Notes under the pieces: model-generated
The model's input: the letters and a program-made list of their open reading frames with translations, nothing else
Told to the model about the DNA's origin: nothing
The model's database searches: none
Part shown: piece after piece, positions 8,162 through 17,162 of the stretch
Position numbering within the stretch: the stretch's first letter is position 1
Layout: each line of letters starts with the position of its first letter
Source: Paraburkholderia sp.
GTDB lineage: Bacteria > Pseudomonadota > Gammaproteobacteria > Burkholderiales > Burkholderiaceae
Assembly: GCF_028283785.1 (NCBI RefSeq)
Contig: NZ_JAPWKB010000002.1
Coordinates: 248,001-312,000 of the forward strand
Direction: 5' to 3'
DNA length: 64,000 nt
Translations under genes and position numbers: made by a program

Positions 8162-9499
8162 ATGGTCACAATGATTAATATCGTCCGGCGCGGCGCGAGC
8201 CGGCGCACGATGCTGCGCGCGCGCCGTCTATGGCTCGACTACGGCGTGTTCTGGCTCGGCGCGGTCGCGGTCGGCCTGATCGCGGTTGCTTATGCACGGC
8301 TGATCGACTTCGGCTACGCGGCGTTTCTGAGTTACGAATCGCGCTATCCGTGGTTGCCGCTGCTGACGACACCCGCCGTTAGCGCGATCTGCGTCTGGGC
8401 GACGCTGAGGTTCTTTCGCGGCGCGGAAGGCAGCGGCATTCCGCAAGTGATCGCGGCACTGCACGGCCCCGCCGAAATCGCCGGAAAGCTGCTGACCATC
8501 CGCATTCTGATCGGCAAGATCCTGCTGTCGTTCGTGGCGATTCTCGGTGGCTTCACGATCGGGCGCGAAGGACCGACCATCCACGTCGGCGCGGCGCTGA
8601 TGTACAACCTGCGCCGGTTCTATCCGAAGCGCTTCCGCACCATTCAAGGCGCGGGACTCGAACGACGCCTCGCTCTGGCAGGCGCCGCCGCCGGTCTGTC
8701 CGCGGCCTTCAACGCGCCGCTGGCCGGCGTCGTGTTCGCCATCGAGGAACTGACGCGCAGCTTCGAGTCGCGCACCAGCGGCGTGCTGATTACCGCGATC
8801 ATCTTCGCGGGCGTGGTGGCGCTCAGTCTGCAAGGCAACTACACATACTTCGGCACGATCGAAGTCGCCGGACATTTTCCGAACCTGCTGGCCGTCGCGG
8901 TCGTGCTGATCGGCGTGATGTCGGGCGTCGCGGGCGGCATCTTCTGCTGGCTGCTGCTCAACACCAAACGCTGGATGCCCGCGCCCGTGCTGAAGTTGCG
9001 CGGCGAGCGTCCGGTCGTATTCGGCGCGGTGTGCGGCCTGCTGATCGCGATCGTCGGTGTGGCGTCGGGCGGTCATACGTTCGGCAGCGGCTACCTCGAA
9101 GCGCGCAACATGCTCGAAGGTCAGGCGCATATCACCGTGCTGTATCCGCTGCTGAAGATGGCGTCGATGGTCGGCTCGTATCTGCCGGGCGCGCCGGGCG
9201 GCCTGTTCGCGCCGTCGCTGGCGATCGGCGCGGGGATCGGCAACGTGCTGCATCTGGTGTTCTCGCAGATGCAGTTGCCGATGCTGATCGCGCTCGGCAT
9301 GGTCGGCTATCTGGCGGCCGTCACGCAAAGTCCGATCACGGCGTTCGTGATCGTGATCGAAATGATCAACGGCCACGCGCTCGTTATTTCGCTGATGGCG
9401 ACCGCGTTGATCGCAAGCCGCGTGTCGCGCATTTTCGCGCCGCCGCTCTACGAAGCGCTATCCACGCGCTACCACGCGCCCGCGCACCCGAAGCACTAA
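8162..9499 (+). CDS. Voltage-gated ClC-type chloride channel or H+/Cl- antiporter
   Basis: A polytopic membrane protein of about 445 residues with the ClC selectivity-filter blocks: 'GSGIPQ', 'GREGPT' (the gating glutamate is present) and 'GGLFAPSLAIGAG'. The gating Glu is found in both channels and antiporters, so transport mode cannot be decided by eye. Starts at 8126, 8162 and 8171 are in the same frame and none has a clear ribosome site; 8162 is used. The reading frame is open far upstream on this strand but that part overlaps the AraC gene and is not coding. Roles in acid or osmotic tolerance are typical of the family. Confidence 0.92.
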   Translation: MVTMINIVRRGASRRTMLRARRLWLDYGVFWLGAVAVGLIAVAYARLIDFGYAAFLSYESRYPWLPLLTTPAVSAICVWATLRFFRGAEGSGIPQVIAALHGPAEIAGKLLTIRILIGKILLSFVAILGGFTIGREGPTIHVGAALMYNLRRFYPKRFRTIQGAGLERRLALAGAAAGLSAAFNAPLAGVVFAIEELTRSFESRTSGVLITAIIFAGVVALSLQGNYTYFGTIEVAGHFPNLLAVAVVLIGVMSGVAGGIFCWLLLNTKRWMPAPVLKLRGERPVVFGAVCGLLIAIVGVASGGHTFGSGYLEARNMLEGQAHITVLYPLLKMASMVGSYLPGAPGGLFAPSLAIGAGIGNVLHLVFSQMQLPMLIALGMVGYLAAVTQSPITAFVIVIEMINGHALVISLMATALIASRVSRIFAPPLYEALSTRYHAPAHPKH

Positions 9500-9601
9500 G
9501 CGCTAAGCGCTTGCGTGGCGCGAGCCGTGAGCGTCGGCCCGATATATGATCGCGCTGACGATGCATCCGCACGTCACTTTCGAAAGCGGGACGACAACGC
9601 A

Positions 9602-10039
9602 ATGGCAGCACGCGGCAAATCGTCGGCAGGCATGCCGGCCAAGGAAGATCTGGAAGCGATGTCGATCTTCCGGTATCAGTTGCGCCGGTTTCTGCGATTC
9701 TCCGAAGAGGTCGTGCGCGACGAAGGCGTGACCACCTTGCAGTATCAGTTGATGCTGCATGTGCGCGGTTTCGAAGGCCGCGAATGGGCGACTGTCGGCG
9801 AACTCGCGGAGCGGCTTCAGGCCGCACCGCACGGCACGGTGGCGCTGGTTTCGCGTTGCGAGACAAGCGGTCTCGTCGAGCGCCGCGCGAGCCGTGCGGA
9901 TCGCCGCCAGGTGGAAGTTCATCTGACCGCCAAAGGCGAGCAGTGTCTGGCGCGGCTTGCGTCGCTGCATAAGTCGGAAATCGAAGCCTTTGGATGGGTG
10001 TTCGACCGCCAGCCCGGTCAGGACGAAAGCGAGGGCTGA
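9602..10039 (+). CDS. MarR-family transcriptional regulator
   Basis: A 145-residue winged-helix regulator starting at the ATG at 9602; upstream in-frame starts are possible but would run through the promoter region. The DNA-binding part is 'ATVGELAERLQAAPHGTVALV' region followed by the wing 'RRASRADRRQVEVHLT'. It lies 102 bases after the ClC gene on the same strand. A 15-base sequence at 9498-9512 with 7-base arms (AAGCGCT/AGCGCTT) overlaps the ClC stop and could be an operator, though this is only a guess. Ligand and targets are unknown. Confidence 0.9.
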   Translation: MAARGKSSAGMPAKEDLEAMSIFRYQLRRFLRFSEEVVRDEGVTTLQYQLMLHVRGFEGREWATVGELAERLQAAPHGTVALVSRCETSGLVERRASRADRRQVEVHLTAKGEQCLARLASLHKSEIEAFGWVFDRQPGQDESEG

Positions 10040-10228
10040 GCGGAACGGCGGGAGAAACTCTGCGGTCCGCACGTTGCCGACGGGCCCGCGCAACGCGATC
10101 GATCATTCTGTAAGCGAAGCCTGGCGTTTCGACAGCAATCCTCTCTCCATGCAGCATTGTCGATGCTATCGACTGACGCGCGACTTTGGGAAACTCTTCT
10201 CATTGTTCAACGATGTCAGGAGTGTCCA

Positions 10229-11293
10229 ATGCAGTCCCGCCTTCCCACTACCGTTTATCTGAGCGCCGACGACGTCATCCGGATCGTGCAGCGCGTCGGT
10301 CTTTCACGCTGCATCGCCGGTGTCGCCGCGCGCATCGAGCGTGACTTTCTACGCTGGCCCGAATTCGATAAAAGCGCGCGCGTCGCCTGTCATTCGCGCG
10401 ACGGCGTGATCGAACTGATGCCGATCGCCGACGCACACGAATTCGCGTTCAAATACGTCAACGGTCATCCGTCCAACACGCGCGCCGGCTTGCCGACCGT
10501 CATGGCATTCGGCGTCCTCGCCGATGTCGACACCGGCGCACCGCGTCTGCTATCGGAACTGACACTGACGACCGCGATCCGCACGGCGGCGATGTCGGCG
10601 CTCGCGGCCCGCACGCTCGCGCGCCCCGAATGCCGCGTGATGGCGTTGATCGGCAACGGCGCGCAAAGCGAGTTCCAGGCGATCGCGTTCCGCGATCTCG
10701 TCGGCATTCGTACGCTGCGCGTGTACGACGTCGATCCCGCCGCTACCGCGAAACTCGTCGCGAATCTCGTGGATCAGCGCCTCGACATCGTCGTATGCAA
10801 TAGCGCGGCCGACGCGGCGCAAGGCGCGGACATCGTCACCACCGTCACCGCCGACAAGACCAACGCGACGATCCTGCGCGCCGACATGATCGCGCCCGGC
10901 ATGCATATCAATGCGGTCGGCGGCGATTGTCCGGGCAAGACGGAACTGCACGCGGACGTCCTGACGCGCGGCAACGTGTTCGTCGAGTACGAACCGCAAA
11001 CGCGTATCGAAGGCGATATCCAGCAGATGGCGGCCGACTTTCCCGTCACGGAACTCTGGCAGGTGCTGGCGGGAACGGCGCCGGGACGCAGCGGCGACGC
11101 GGAAGTGACCGTGTTCGATTCGGTCGGCTTTGCGCTGGAGGATTACTCGGCGCTGACCTTTATTCGCGACACAGCTGCCGAACTCGGAATCGGCGACGTC
11201 GTCGAACTGATTCCGCACAGCGACGATCCGAAGAACCTGTTCGGCGTGCTCGACAGGCACACGACGAACACCGGACCCGCCGTGTTTGCATAA
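10229..11293 (+). CDS. ocd: Ornithine cyclodeaminase family protein
   Basis: A 354-residue member of the ornithine cyclodeaminase/mu-crystallin family (NAD-dependent; ornithine to proline plus ammonia). The substrate-side block 'FAFKYVNGHPSNTRAGLPT' and the Rossmann motif 'LIGNGAQSEFQAIAF' are clear, with 'GGDCPGKTELH' near residue 231. The start at 10229 has AGGAG seven bases upstream; a 24-residue extension to 10157 lacks one. A convergent Lrp-type gene lies just downstream, and amidase and M20 hydrolase genes follow, which fits amino acid catabolism. Close relatives include alanine dehydrogenase and ketimine reductase. Confidence 0.9.
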   Translation: MQSRLPTTVYLSADDVIRIVQRVGLSRCIAGVAARIERDFLRWPEFDKSARVACHSRDGVIELMPIADAHEFAFKYVNGHPSNTRAGLPTVMAFGVLADVDTGAPRLLSELTLTTAIRTAAMSALAARTLARPECRVMALIGNGAQSEFQAIAFRDLVGIRTLRVYDVDPAATAKLVANLVDQRLDIVVCNSAADAAQGADIVTTVTADKTNATILRADMIAPGMHINAVGGDCPGKTELHADVLTRGNVFVEYEPQTRIEGDIQQMAADFPVTELWQVLAGTAPGRSGDAEVTVFDSVGFALEDYSALTFIRDTAAELGIGDVVELIPHSDDPKNLFGVLDRHTTNTGPAVFA

Positions 11294-11308
11294 AACGGCA
11301 TCGATGGA

Positions 11309-11332
11309 AACGGCCGCGCATAGGCGGCCGTT
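11309..11332. terminator. Bidirectional hairpin terminator between ocd and lrp-type gene
   Basis: A perfect 9-base stem AACGGCCGC / GCGGCCGTT with a 6-base loop lies between two convergent genes. The U-runs are short on both sides (TTCC rightward, TTTCC leftward), but its position fits a shared terminator. Confidence 0.6.
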
Positions 11333-11333
11333 C

Positions 11334-11753
11334 CTAGCGAAAGCTCTTGAGCAGAATGCTCGTTTCGGTATGCCGGATACCTTTGATCAAGCGCACCCGT
11401 TCAAGCACTTTCGACAATTCGGCGGGCGAACTCGCGCGCAATTCCGCCCACAGATCCCAGCGCCCGTTGGTGTCGTGCAATGCGACCGCAGCGGGTTCGC
11501 CCAGCAGGCTCGCAATCACTTCGTGAGTCTGATTGCCTTCCACCTGAACGCCCATCCACGCGCGAATCTGATCGGGCTCGGCTTCGGGGCGAAGCTTGAT
11601 CGTATAACCCACGATTACCTGCGCGTCTTCCAGACGGCGCAACCGGTGCGTGATCGTGCCGCGCGCGACGCCGAGTTTTGCGGCCAGGGTCGCGACACTC
11701 ATCCGCGCGTCGGCACGCATCAGCGCAATCAGTTTTCTATCGATATCGTCCAT
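11334..11753 (-). CDS. Lrp/AsnC-family transcriptional regulator
   Basis: A 139-residue Lrp/AsnC protein starting at the ATG at 11753 ('MDDIDRKLIALMRADARM'). The N-terminal helix-turn-helix ('SVATLAAKLGVARGTITHRL') is followed by the RAM ligand-binding domain ('VQVEGNQTHEVIASLLGEP', 'GRWDLWAELRA'). It is convergent with ocd and downstream of the M20 hydrolase gene. Lrp-type proteins respond to amino acids and often control neighbouring amino-acid catabolic genes, so ocd or the hydrolase operon are the likely targets. Confidence 0.93.
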   Translation of the reverse strand: MDDIDRKLIALMRADARMSVATLAAKLGVARGTITHRLRRLEDAQVIVGYTIKLRPEAEPDQIRAWMGVQVEGNQTHEVIASLLGEPAAVALHDTNGRWDLWAELRASSPAELSKVLERVRLIKGIRHTETSILLKSFR

Positions 11754-11806
11754 CTCATGTATCGAAGCCGCCGCCGTCCATGCGGACAGCGGCGGCTTCA
11801 CCTTCC

Positions 11807-12979
11807 TCAGTCGGTCAGATAACGTTCGGCCAGCAACGCCCAATAGGCGCTGCCGATCGCGATGTTGTCGTCGTTGAAGTCGTAGCCGGGGTTGTGCACC
11901 ATGCAGCCGCCGTCGCCCGCGCCGTTACCGATCAGCAGATAGCTGCCCGGGCAATGCTCCAGCATGACCGCGAAGTCCTCGCTGCCGGTCAGCGCCGCGC
12001 CTTGCAGCGTCACCCGATCCGCACCGAGCAAGTCGAGCCCGACCGATCGTGCGAACGCAGTCTCAGCCGCCGCGTTGACCAGCACCGGATAGTCGCGCGT
12101 GTACCGGATGTCGGCACGCACGCCGAAGCTGTCGGCCTGCGCCGTCACCAGCGAGCGAATCCGCGACTCCAGCAGATCGCGCACGTCGCGATCGAGCGCA
12201 CGCACGCTCAGTTCGAGCCGCGCGCTGTCCGGAATCACGTTGTTCGCGCTGCCCGCGATCAGCGCGCCGACGGTCACCACGGCCGTCTGCTGCGGATCGA
12301 CGTTGCGCGACACGATGCTCTGCAAGGCCATGACGATGCTCGCCGCCGCCACCACCGGATCCGATGCGCGATGCGGCATGGCGCCGTGTCCGCCGCGCCC
12401 CGTGATGACGATCGTCACGTCGTCGCTGGACGCCATCGCCGGTCCTTCGCGAAACACCAGATGACCTTGCGGCACACCCGGCATGTTGTGCATCGCAAAG
12501 ACCGCATCGCACGGAAAGCGCTCGAACAGCCCTTCTTCGACCATGATCTTCGCGCCGCCGGGATGCTCTTCGGCAGGCTGGAAAATCAGATGCAAGGTGC
12601 CGGAGAACGTGCCATCGGTCGCCAGATAGTGCGCGGCGGCCATCAGCATCGCCGTGTGGCCGTCGTGGCCGCACGCGTGCATCACGCCGTCGTGAACGCT
12701 CTGCCACGGATGCCCGGTGCTTTCCTGGATCGGCAATGCATCGAGGTCGGCGCGCAAGCCAAGCCGCTTGCGTCCGCTGCCGCGCGTGAGCGTGGCAACC
12801 ACGCCGGTCTGCGCGATGCCCCGCGTCACCGCGTAGCCGAGCGCGGTGAGCTGCGCCGCGATCACGTCGGACGTACGCGTTTCGGCGAGGCCCAGTTCGG
12901 GATGACGATGCAGGTCGCGGCGCAACGCGATGAAGCGCTCCGCCTGCGCCTGCATTGCGCCGATCAACGGATGATTCAT
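11807..12979 (-). CDS. M20 family amidohydrolase (N-acyl amino acid / hippurate hydrolase type)
   Basis: A 390-residue zinc-dependent M20D peptidase/aminoacylase. Metal-binding and catalytic blocks are 'HACGHDGHTAM', 'FQPAEEHPGG' and 'AMHNMPG'; the C-terminal 'LTGSEDFAVMLE' is also conserved. The start at 12979 has GGAG upstream, and its gene begins 10 bases after the amidase stop, so the two form an operon. Family enzymes release an acyl group from N-acyl amino acids or hydrolyse indole-acetyl or hippuryl conjugates. The amide substrate here is unknown. Confidence 0.92.
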   Translation of the reverse strand: MNHPLIGAMQAQAERFIALRRDLHRHPELGLAETRTSDVIAAQLTALGYAVTRGIAQTGVVATLTRGSGRKRLGLRADLDALPIQESTGHPWQSVHDGVMHACGHDGHTAMLMAAAHYLATDGTFSGTLHLIFQPAEEHPGGAKIMVEEGLFERFPCDAVFAMHNMPGVPQGHLVFREGPAMASSDDVTIVITGRGGHGAMPHRASDPVVAAASIVMALQSIVSRNVDPQQTAVVTVGALIAGSANNVIPDSARLELSVRALDRDVRDLLESRIRSLVTAQADSFGVRADIRYTRDYPVLVNAAAETAFARSVGLDLLGADRVTLQGAALTGSEDFAVMLEHCPGSYLLIGNGAGDGGCMVHNPGYDFNDDNIAIGSAYWALLAERYLTD

Positions 12980-12989
12980 GGCGTCTCCG

Positions 12990-14426
12990 TCAAAACGCGA
13001 ACGGCATACGCGCGCGCTGCTCGATCGCGGCACCGGCTGCGAGACACAGATCTTCGCGGAACGCACCGGCGACGATCTGCACCCCGACCGGCACGCCCTC
13101 GTGAACGCCCGTCGGCACACTCAGGCCCGGATAATTCAGCGCGGCGATCAGTTTCAGCGGCAACTGTGCATCGAGGATGCGCGACATCGCGGCGTCGCCT
13201 TCCTGATCCATACCGTAGCGAAACGGCATATCGAGCGAGGTCGGCATCAGCACGACCGGATACTGTTCGAGGAACCCATTCCATCGGCGACGTAGACGAT
13301 CCCGGCGCGCCAGCCCCTGAATGTAGCCTTCGAGCGTTGCGCTGCCGAAACGGGCCTGCATGCCGCGCAACGCGTGGCGCGCCGCGTCGTCGCCGTCGGC
13401 TTCGATCGCGTGCGCGAAGCCCGTCGAGATTTCAGTCATCGCGATCGTCATCCAGATATCGAAGCCCTCGCGCATATCCGGCGGGGCCGCCCGCTCGACG
13501 ACGTAACCCGCGTCGGTCAGCCACCGCGCGGCCTGATGCAAAGCGTCGCGCACGGTTGGGTCGAGCGGCAAGCCGTCGAATTCGTCGACCAGCGCCACCT
13601 TGATCGGCGCGTCGGGCGCCGGACCGGTCAGCGGCGCGGGCACCCAGTTCGGATCGCGCGCGTCCGCTGCGGACATGGCGGCGAGACTCAGTTGAAGGTC
13701 CCGTACCGATCGCGCAATCGGCCCTTGAACTGCGAAGAATTGCGCGGCGAACGTGCGCAATTCGCCCGAACTCGGCGTGAACGATGGAATACGCCCGGCC
13801 GTCGGACGCAAGCCCGTTACACCACATGCGTAGGCCGGATAGCGGACCGAACCGGCGAGGTCATTGCCGTGCGCGACCGGACACATACCGGCTGCGACCG
13901 CCGCCGACGCGCCGCCCGACGAACCGCCCGGCGTGAGCGTGTCGTTCCACGGGTTCAGGGTGCGGCCGTGTAACGCGTTGTCGGTAAACCAGCGCATCGA
14001 AAACGCGGGCGTGTTGGTGCGCCCGACAATCACCGCGCCTGCCTTCAGCAGATTCGTCACCACCGGACTGTGCGTCTGCGCAATCAAATCGCGTTTCGCG
14101 ACGACGCCATGCGTAGTCGGTTCACCGACGACGTCCACATTGCATTTGATCGTCACCGGCACGCCATGCAGCAGACCGCACGGTGCGTTCGATGCGCGCT
14201 GCGCATCGGCCTCGTCGGCGGCGCGCAGCGCGGACTCGCGCGTGACATGCGTGAGCGCGTTGATGCGCGGATTCTCCGCGTCGATGCGCGCGAGACAACT
14301 CGTCACCGCCTCGCGACTCGAAATCGTGCCGCGCGCGATGGCGTCCGCAAGCTGCCATGCGTCCCACCGCCAGAGGTCGGTCGGCAAGGTCGTTTCTGCG
14401 ATCCCGGATTGCATGCTTCCCATCAT
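12990..14426 (-). CDS. Amidase (amidase signature family)
   Basis: A 478-residue amidase with the Ser-cisSer-Lys machinery: Lys in 'GVPVTIKCNVD', the Gly/Ser-rich signature 'TPGGSSGGASAAVAAG' and the nucleophile region 'NDLAGSVRYPA'. The usual TD-x-GGS before the nucleophile is NDLAGS here, a mild divergence. The ATG at 14426 has AAGGA five bases upstream. It lies between a porin and an M20 hydrolase in a leftward operon and probably hydrolyses an imported amide in the cytoplasm or periplasm (no signal peptide seen). Confidence 0.92.
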   Translation of the reverse strand: MMGSMQSGIAETTLPTDLWRWDAWQLADAIARGTISSREAVTSCLARIDAENPRINALTHVTRESALRAADEADAQRASNAPCGLLHGVPVTIKCNVDVVGEPTTHGVVAKRDLIAQTHSPVVTNLLKAGAVIVGRTNTPAFSMRWFTDNALHGRTLNPWNDTLTPGGSSGGASAAVAAGMCPVAHGNDLAGSVRYPAYACGVTGLRPTAGRIPSFTPSSGELRTFAAQFFAVQGPIARSVRDLQLSLAAMSAADARDPNWVPAPLTGPAPDAPIKVALVDEFDGLPLDPTVRDALHQAARWLTDAGYVVERAAPPDMREGFDIWMTIAMTEISTGFAHAIEADGDDAARHALRGMQARFGSATLEGYIQGLARRDRLRRRWNGFLEQYPVVLMPTSLDMPFRYGMDQEGDAAMSRILDAQLPLKLIAALNYPGLSVPTGVHEGVPVGVQIVAGAFREDLCLAAGAAIEQRARMPFAF

Positions 14427-14447
14427 GAAGTTCCTTGAAATGGCGCG

Positions 14448-15527
14448 TTAAAACAGATGACGGATACCCACGCGCGACACGATCTGACGGTCGGTGGACG
14501 ATGGCGCCGTCAGTGCAATCGATGCCACCGTGCCCGCGCCGCTCGCCTTTTGCGCGTCGATATCGATATAGATGTCCGTGCGCCGCGACAGCAGGTAATC
14601 GACGCCTGCGGTCAGCGTGTACCAGCGCGATGACTCGAAGCGATCGAACGACACCTTGCCCGCCAGCACGAAATCGGGCCGCACATGCCAGTCGCCGCCG
14701 ACGTGCAGCACCTGGTCGGTGGCGGCGCGGCCTGCCAGCTTCAGATGCGTGTTGGTGTACAGCGCGGCGGCACTCCACGCGCCGAATACGTATGTCGCAC
14801 CCGCGCCGAGAATCCGCTGGTTATCGACGATCAGCGTCGTGGTCGGCGTCACCGTGCGGCCGAGTACCGTCGCCGCGCCGGTCAGGCCCGCGAACACCGG
14901 CGCCTTGTCGATGTCGGTCAACACCACACCGGCGGAAAAGCCGCCGTACGCGTATTGCAGATTCGCACTGATCGCACGGCCCAGATTCGTCGACGACGTA
15001 CCGGCGTTCTGGCCGAACGCGTACATCGCGCCGGCCTTGAAGCCCGCGACGGTCGCGCTCGTAAATTGCACCGCATTGTTCAGACGCTCACCGGATACGC
15101 GATCGAGATCGGCGTTCTGCACGCCGAACAGCCCGCAATTCAGGCACGGCAGATAGCGTTCCAGCAGCACCGTATAGTCGTACTGGCGACCCATCGTCAC
15201 TTCGCCGATCGCCTTGTCGCCGAGTCCTACGTAGGCCTGCTTGCCGAACATCAATCCGCCCTGACCCAACGCCCCCGTATTCGCCGAGAAGCCGTTTTCC
15301 AGCTTGAAGAACGCGCGCATCCCGCCGCCGAGATCTTCGGAGCCTAGAAAGCCGAGCGAATTGGACTTGTTGATGCCGTCCTGCATCTTCATGAGCGAAT
15401 GACCGCCGTAGTTGTTCACGTAGGTCAAGCCGTTGTCGATGCTGCCGAACAACGTAACCGTCGATTGCGCGGCGGCGGTCGCGCTCGCGAGAGAAAGTAC
15501 GCAGGTCGCTGCAATAACGCGTTTCAC
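14448..15527 (-). CDS. Gram-negative porin (OmpC-like, Burkholderiales type)
   Basis: A 359-residue outer-membrane porin. The start is the GTG at 15527, giving the signal peptide 'MKRVIAATCVLSLASATAAA' followed by the mature start 'QSTVTLFGSIDNGLTYV', the standard beta-proteobacterial porin opening. The C-terminal phenylalanine ('GIRHLF') is the beta-barrel assembly signal, and 'GFLGSEDLGGGMRAFFKLE' is the conserved second block. It sits between the transporter and the hydrolases, suggesting uptake of the substrate of this cluster through the outer membrane. Confidence 0.95.
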   Translation of the reverse strand: MKRVIAATCVLSLASATAAAQSTVTLFGSIDNGLTYVNNYGGHSLMKMQDGINKSNSLGFLGSEDLGGGMRAFFKLENGFSANTGALGQGGLMFGKQAYVGLGDKAIGEVTMGRQYDYTVLLERYLPCLNCGLFGVQNADLDRVSGERLNNAVQFTSATVAGFKAGAMYAFGQNAGTSSTNLGRAISANLQYAYGGFSAGVVLTDIDKAPVFAGLTGAATVLGRTVTPTTTLIVDNQRILGAGATYVFGAWSAAALYTNTHLKLAGRAATDQVLHVGGDWHVRPDFVLAGKVSFDRFESSRWYTLTAGVDYLLSRRTDIYIDIDAQKASGAGTVASIALTAPSSTDRQIVSRVGIRHLF

Positions 15528-15665
15528 GAGGAAGGTCTCCAGTGTGGTGATGCGGTCGATCGAAATCGTCGGCGCGAAGCCGCCCCGGTCGGCCGGCTGG
15601 CGAGCCGGCAACCTTCTGTGGGTCTTATGGGGAAAACGACGGGGAAACGGAGACGGAAGCGCCGG

Positions 15666-16991
15666 TCAGGCGTGCTGGCGCGCGTCCCGGGCAAGCGATT
15701 CGCGCTGCGTCATGACAAGCACGCCGAGGGTGCCGAGCACGACGCTCGCCGCGATGTACCAGGCGGGTGCCAGGCGATCGCCGGTGACGCGCGTCAGCCA
15801 CGTATTGATCAGCGGTGCGAGACCGCCGAAACACATCGCGCCGAGGTTGTACACGATCGCCATGCCGGTCGAGCGGATCTGCACCGGAAAAGCTTCGGCC
15901 AGCGCTGCCGCGGACGGTCCCCAGAAAAAGCTGGTCAGGAAAGCGGCGACCACTTCGAAGCGCATCAGGCTTGCCGCGCCGGGCGCACTCATCAGATTCG
16001 CGAGCAACGGATACGCGAGCACGCCGTACAGCACCATCGGTAGAACCATGACACGGCGGCGGCCGTAACGGTCGGCGAGATAGCCCGTCAGCGGGCACAT
16101 GACGAGCAGCACGAGCGCGCCGGCCAGCATGCCGAGTTGGCCCGTGCCCGCATCGATTCCAAGCTGACCGCTCGCGAACAGCGGGATATAGATGAGCCCG
16201 ACATACGAGGACGTCGTACAGACCGCGACGATGCCGAGCGTCGCCAGCAATTGCCGTGGATAGCGGCGCACGATGCCGGCCAGCGACAGACGCTCGCCCG
16301 GCACATGACGCTTCTGGTTGACGAACGCGACGAACTCCGGCGATTCATCGACGCGAGAGCGGATGTAGTAGCCAACCGGCCCGATCAGCGAGCCGAACAC
16401 GAACGGCAGGCGCCATCCCCATTCGTGCAACGACGCCGGCGACAGATTGTGCAGCAGCAGATACGCGACCGCGCCGCCGAGCGCGAACGACAGCGCCTGC
16501 GAACAGGCCTGGAAGCTGCCGATCAGATTGCGACGGCCCGCAGGTGAATATTCGAGCAGCATCGCGGTTGCGCTGGCGAATTCGCCGCCCGCGGAAAAGC
16601 CCTGCAACATCCGCGCAAACACGATCAGCACCGACGCCGCGATACCGATCGACGCGTAAACCGGCGTCAGTCCGATCAGCAACGTCCCTGCCGACATCAT
16701 CAGGATGATCGCGGACAGCGCCGCCTTGCGACCCGCGCGATCCGCATACATGCCGAGCAGAATGCCGCCGAACGGTCGGACGACGAACGCGATACCGAAG
16801 GTTGCAAATGCGACCATCAACATCGCGGTGCCGCTTTGGGCCGGAAACATCAGCCGCGAAATGATGATCGAGAAGCTGCTGAAGATGCCGAAGTCGAACC
16901 ACTCCAGCCCGTTCCCGATCACCGACGACACGATCGCGCGGCGGCGTGCGCCAGGTGCGATCGTCGATGATGGTGTCTCTTGCATTGTCAT
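15666..16991 (-). CDS. MFS transporter, metabolite:H+ symporter (MHS) type
   Basis: A 441-residue 12-helix MFS protein. 'GNGLEWFDFGIF' at the N-terminus and 'GGILLGMYADRAGRK' are MHS-family blocks shared with citrate, dicarboxylate and proline/betaine symporters. The start at 16991 has GAGG six bases upstream; a second ATG lies two codons on. It is transcribed toward the porin and hydrolase genes, with a LysR gene just upstream, so it probably imports an organic acid or amide for the cluster. Confidence 0.93.
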   Translation of the reverse strand: MTMQETPSSTIAPGARRRAIVSSVIGNGLEWFDFGIFSSFSIIISRLMFPAQSGTAMLMVAFATFGIAFVVRPFGGILLGMYADRAGRKAALSAIILMMSAGTLLIGLTPVYASIGIAASVLIVFARMLQGFSAGGEFASATAMLLEYSPAGRRNLIGSFQACSQALSFALGGAVAYLLLHNLSPASLHEWGWRLPFVFGSLIGPVGYYIRSRVDESPEFVAFVNQKRHVPGERLSLAGIVRRYPRQLLATLGIVAVCTTSSYVGLIYIPLFASGQLGIDAGTGQLGMLAGALVLLVMCPLTGYLADRYGRRRVMVLPMVLYGVLAYPLLANLMSAPGAASLMRFEVVAAFLTSFFWGPSAAALAEAFPVQIRSTGMAIVYNLGAMCFGGLAPLINTWLTRVTGDRLAPAWYIAASVVLGTLGVLVMTQRESLARDARQHA

Positions 16992-17162
16992 TGACGCCTC
17001 GTGACTTGAATTCGAATGTCGGACCCGGTTGGGAATCCATGTCACGATCGTAGACTGGCCGCGCAACCGGTCCTAGCCAACGAAACAATTCGGTGTAAAG
17101 TTTTTCTTTACACGCGGGCGCACGGCGCAGCCTTCTTCTCAGCCCGCTGCTCAGCCTCTCTC

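Noticed and set aside
9498..9512. Inverted repeat at the ClC stop as a terminator
   Set aside because: Loop of one base and no U-run; not a terminator, only a weak operator idea.
15592..15609. 7-base hairpin between the MFS and porin genes
   Set aside because: No U-run on the minus strand and close to the porin leader; too weak to call a terminator.
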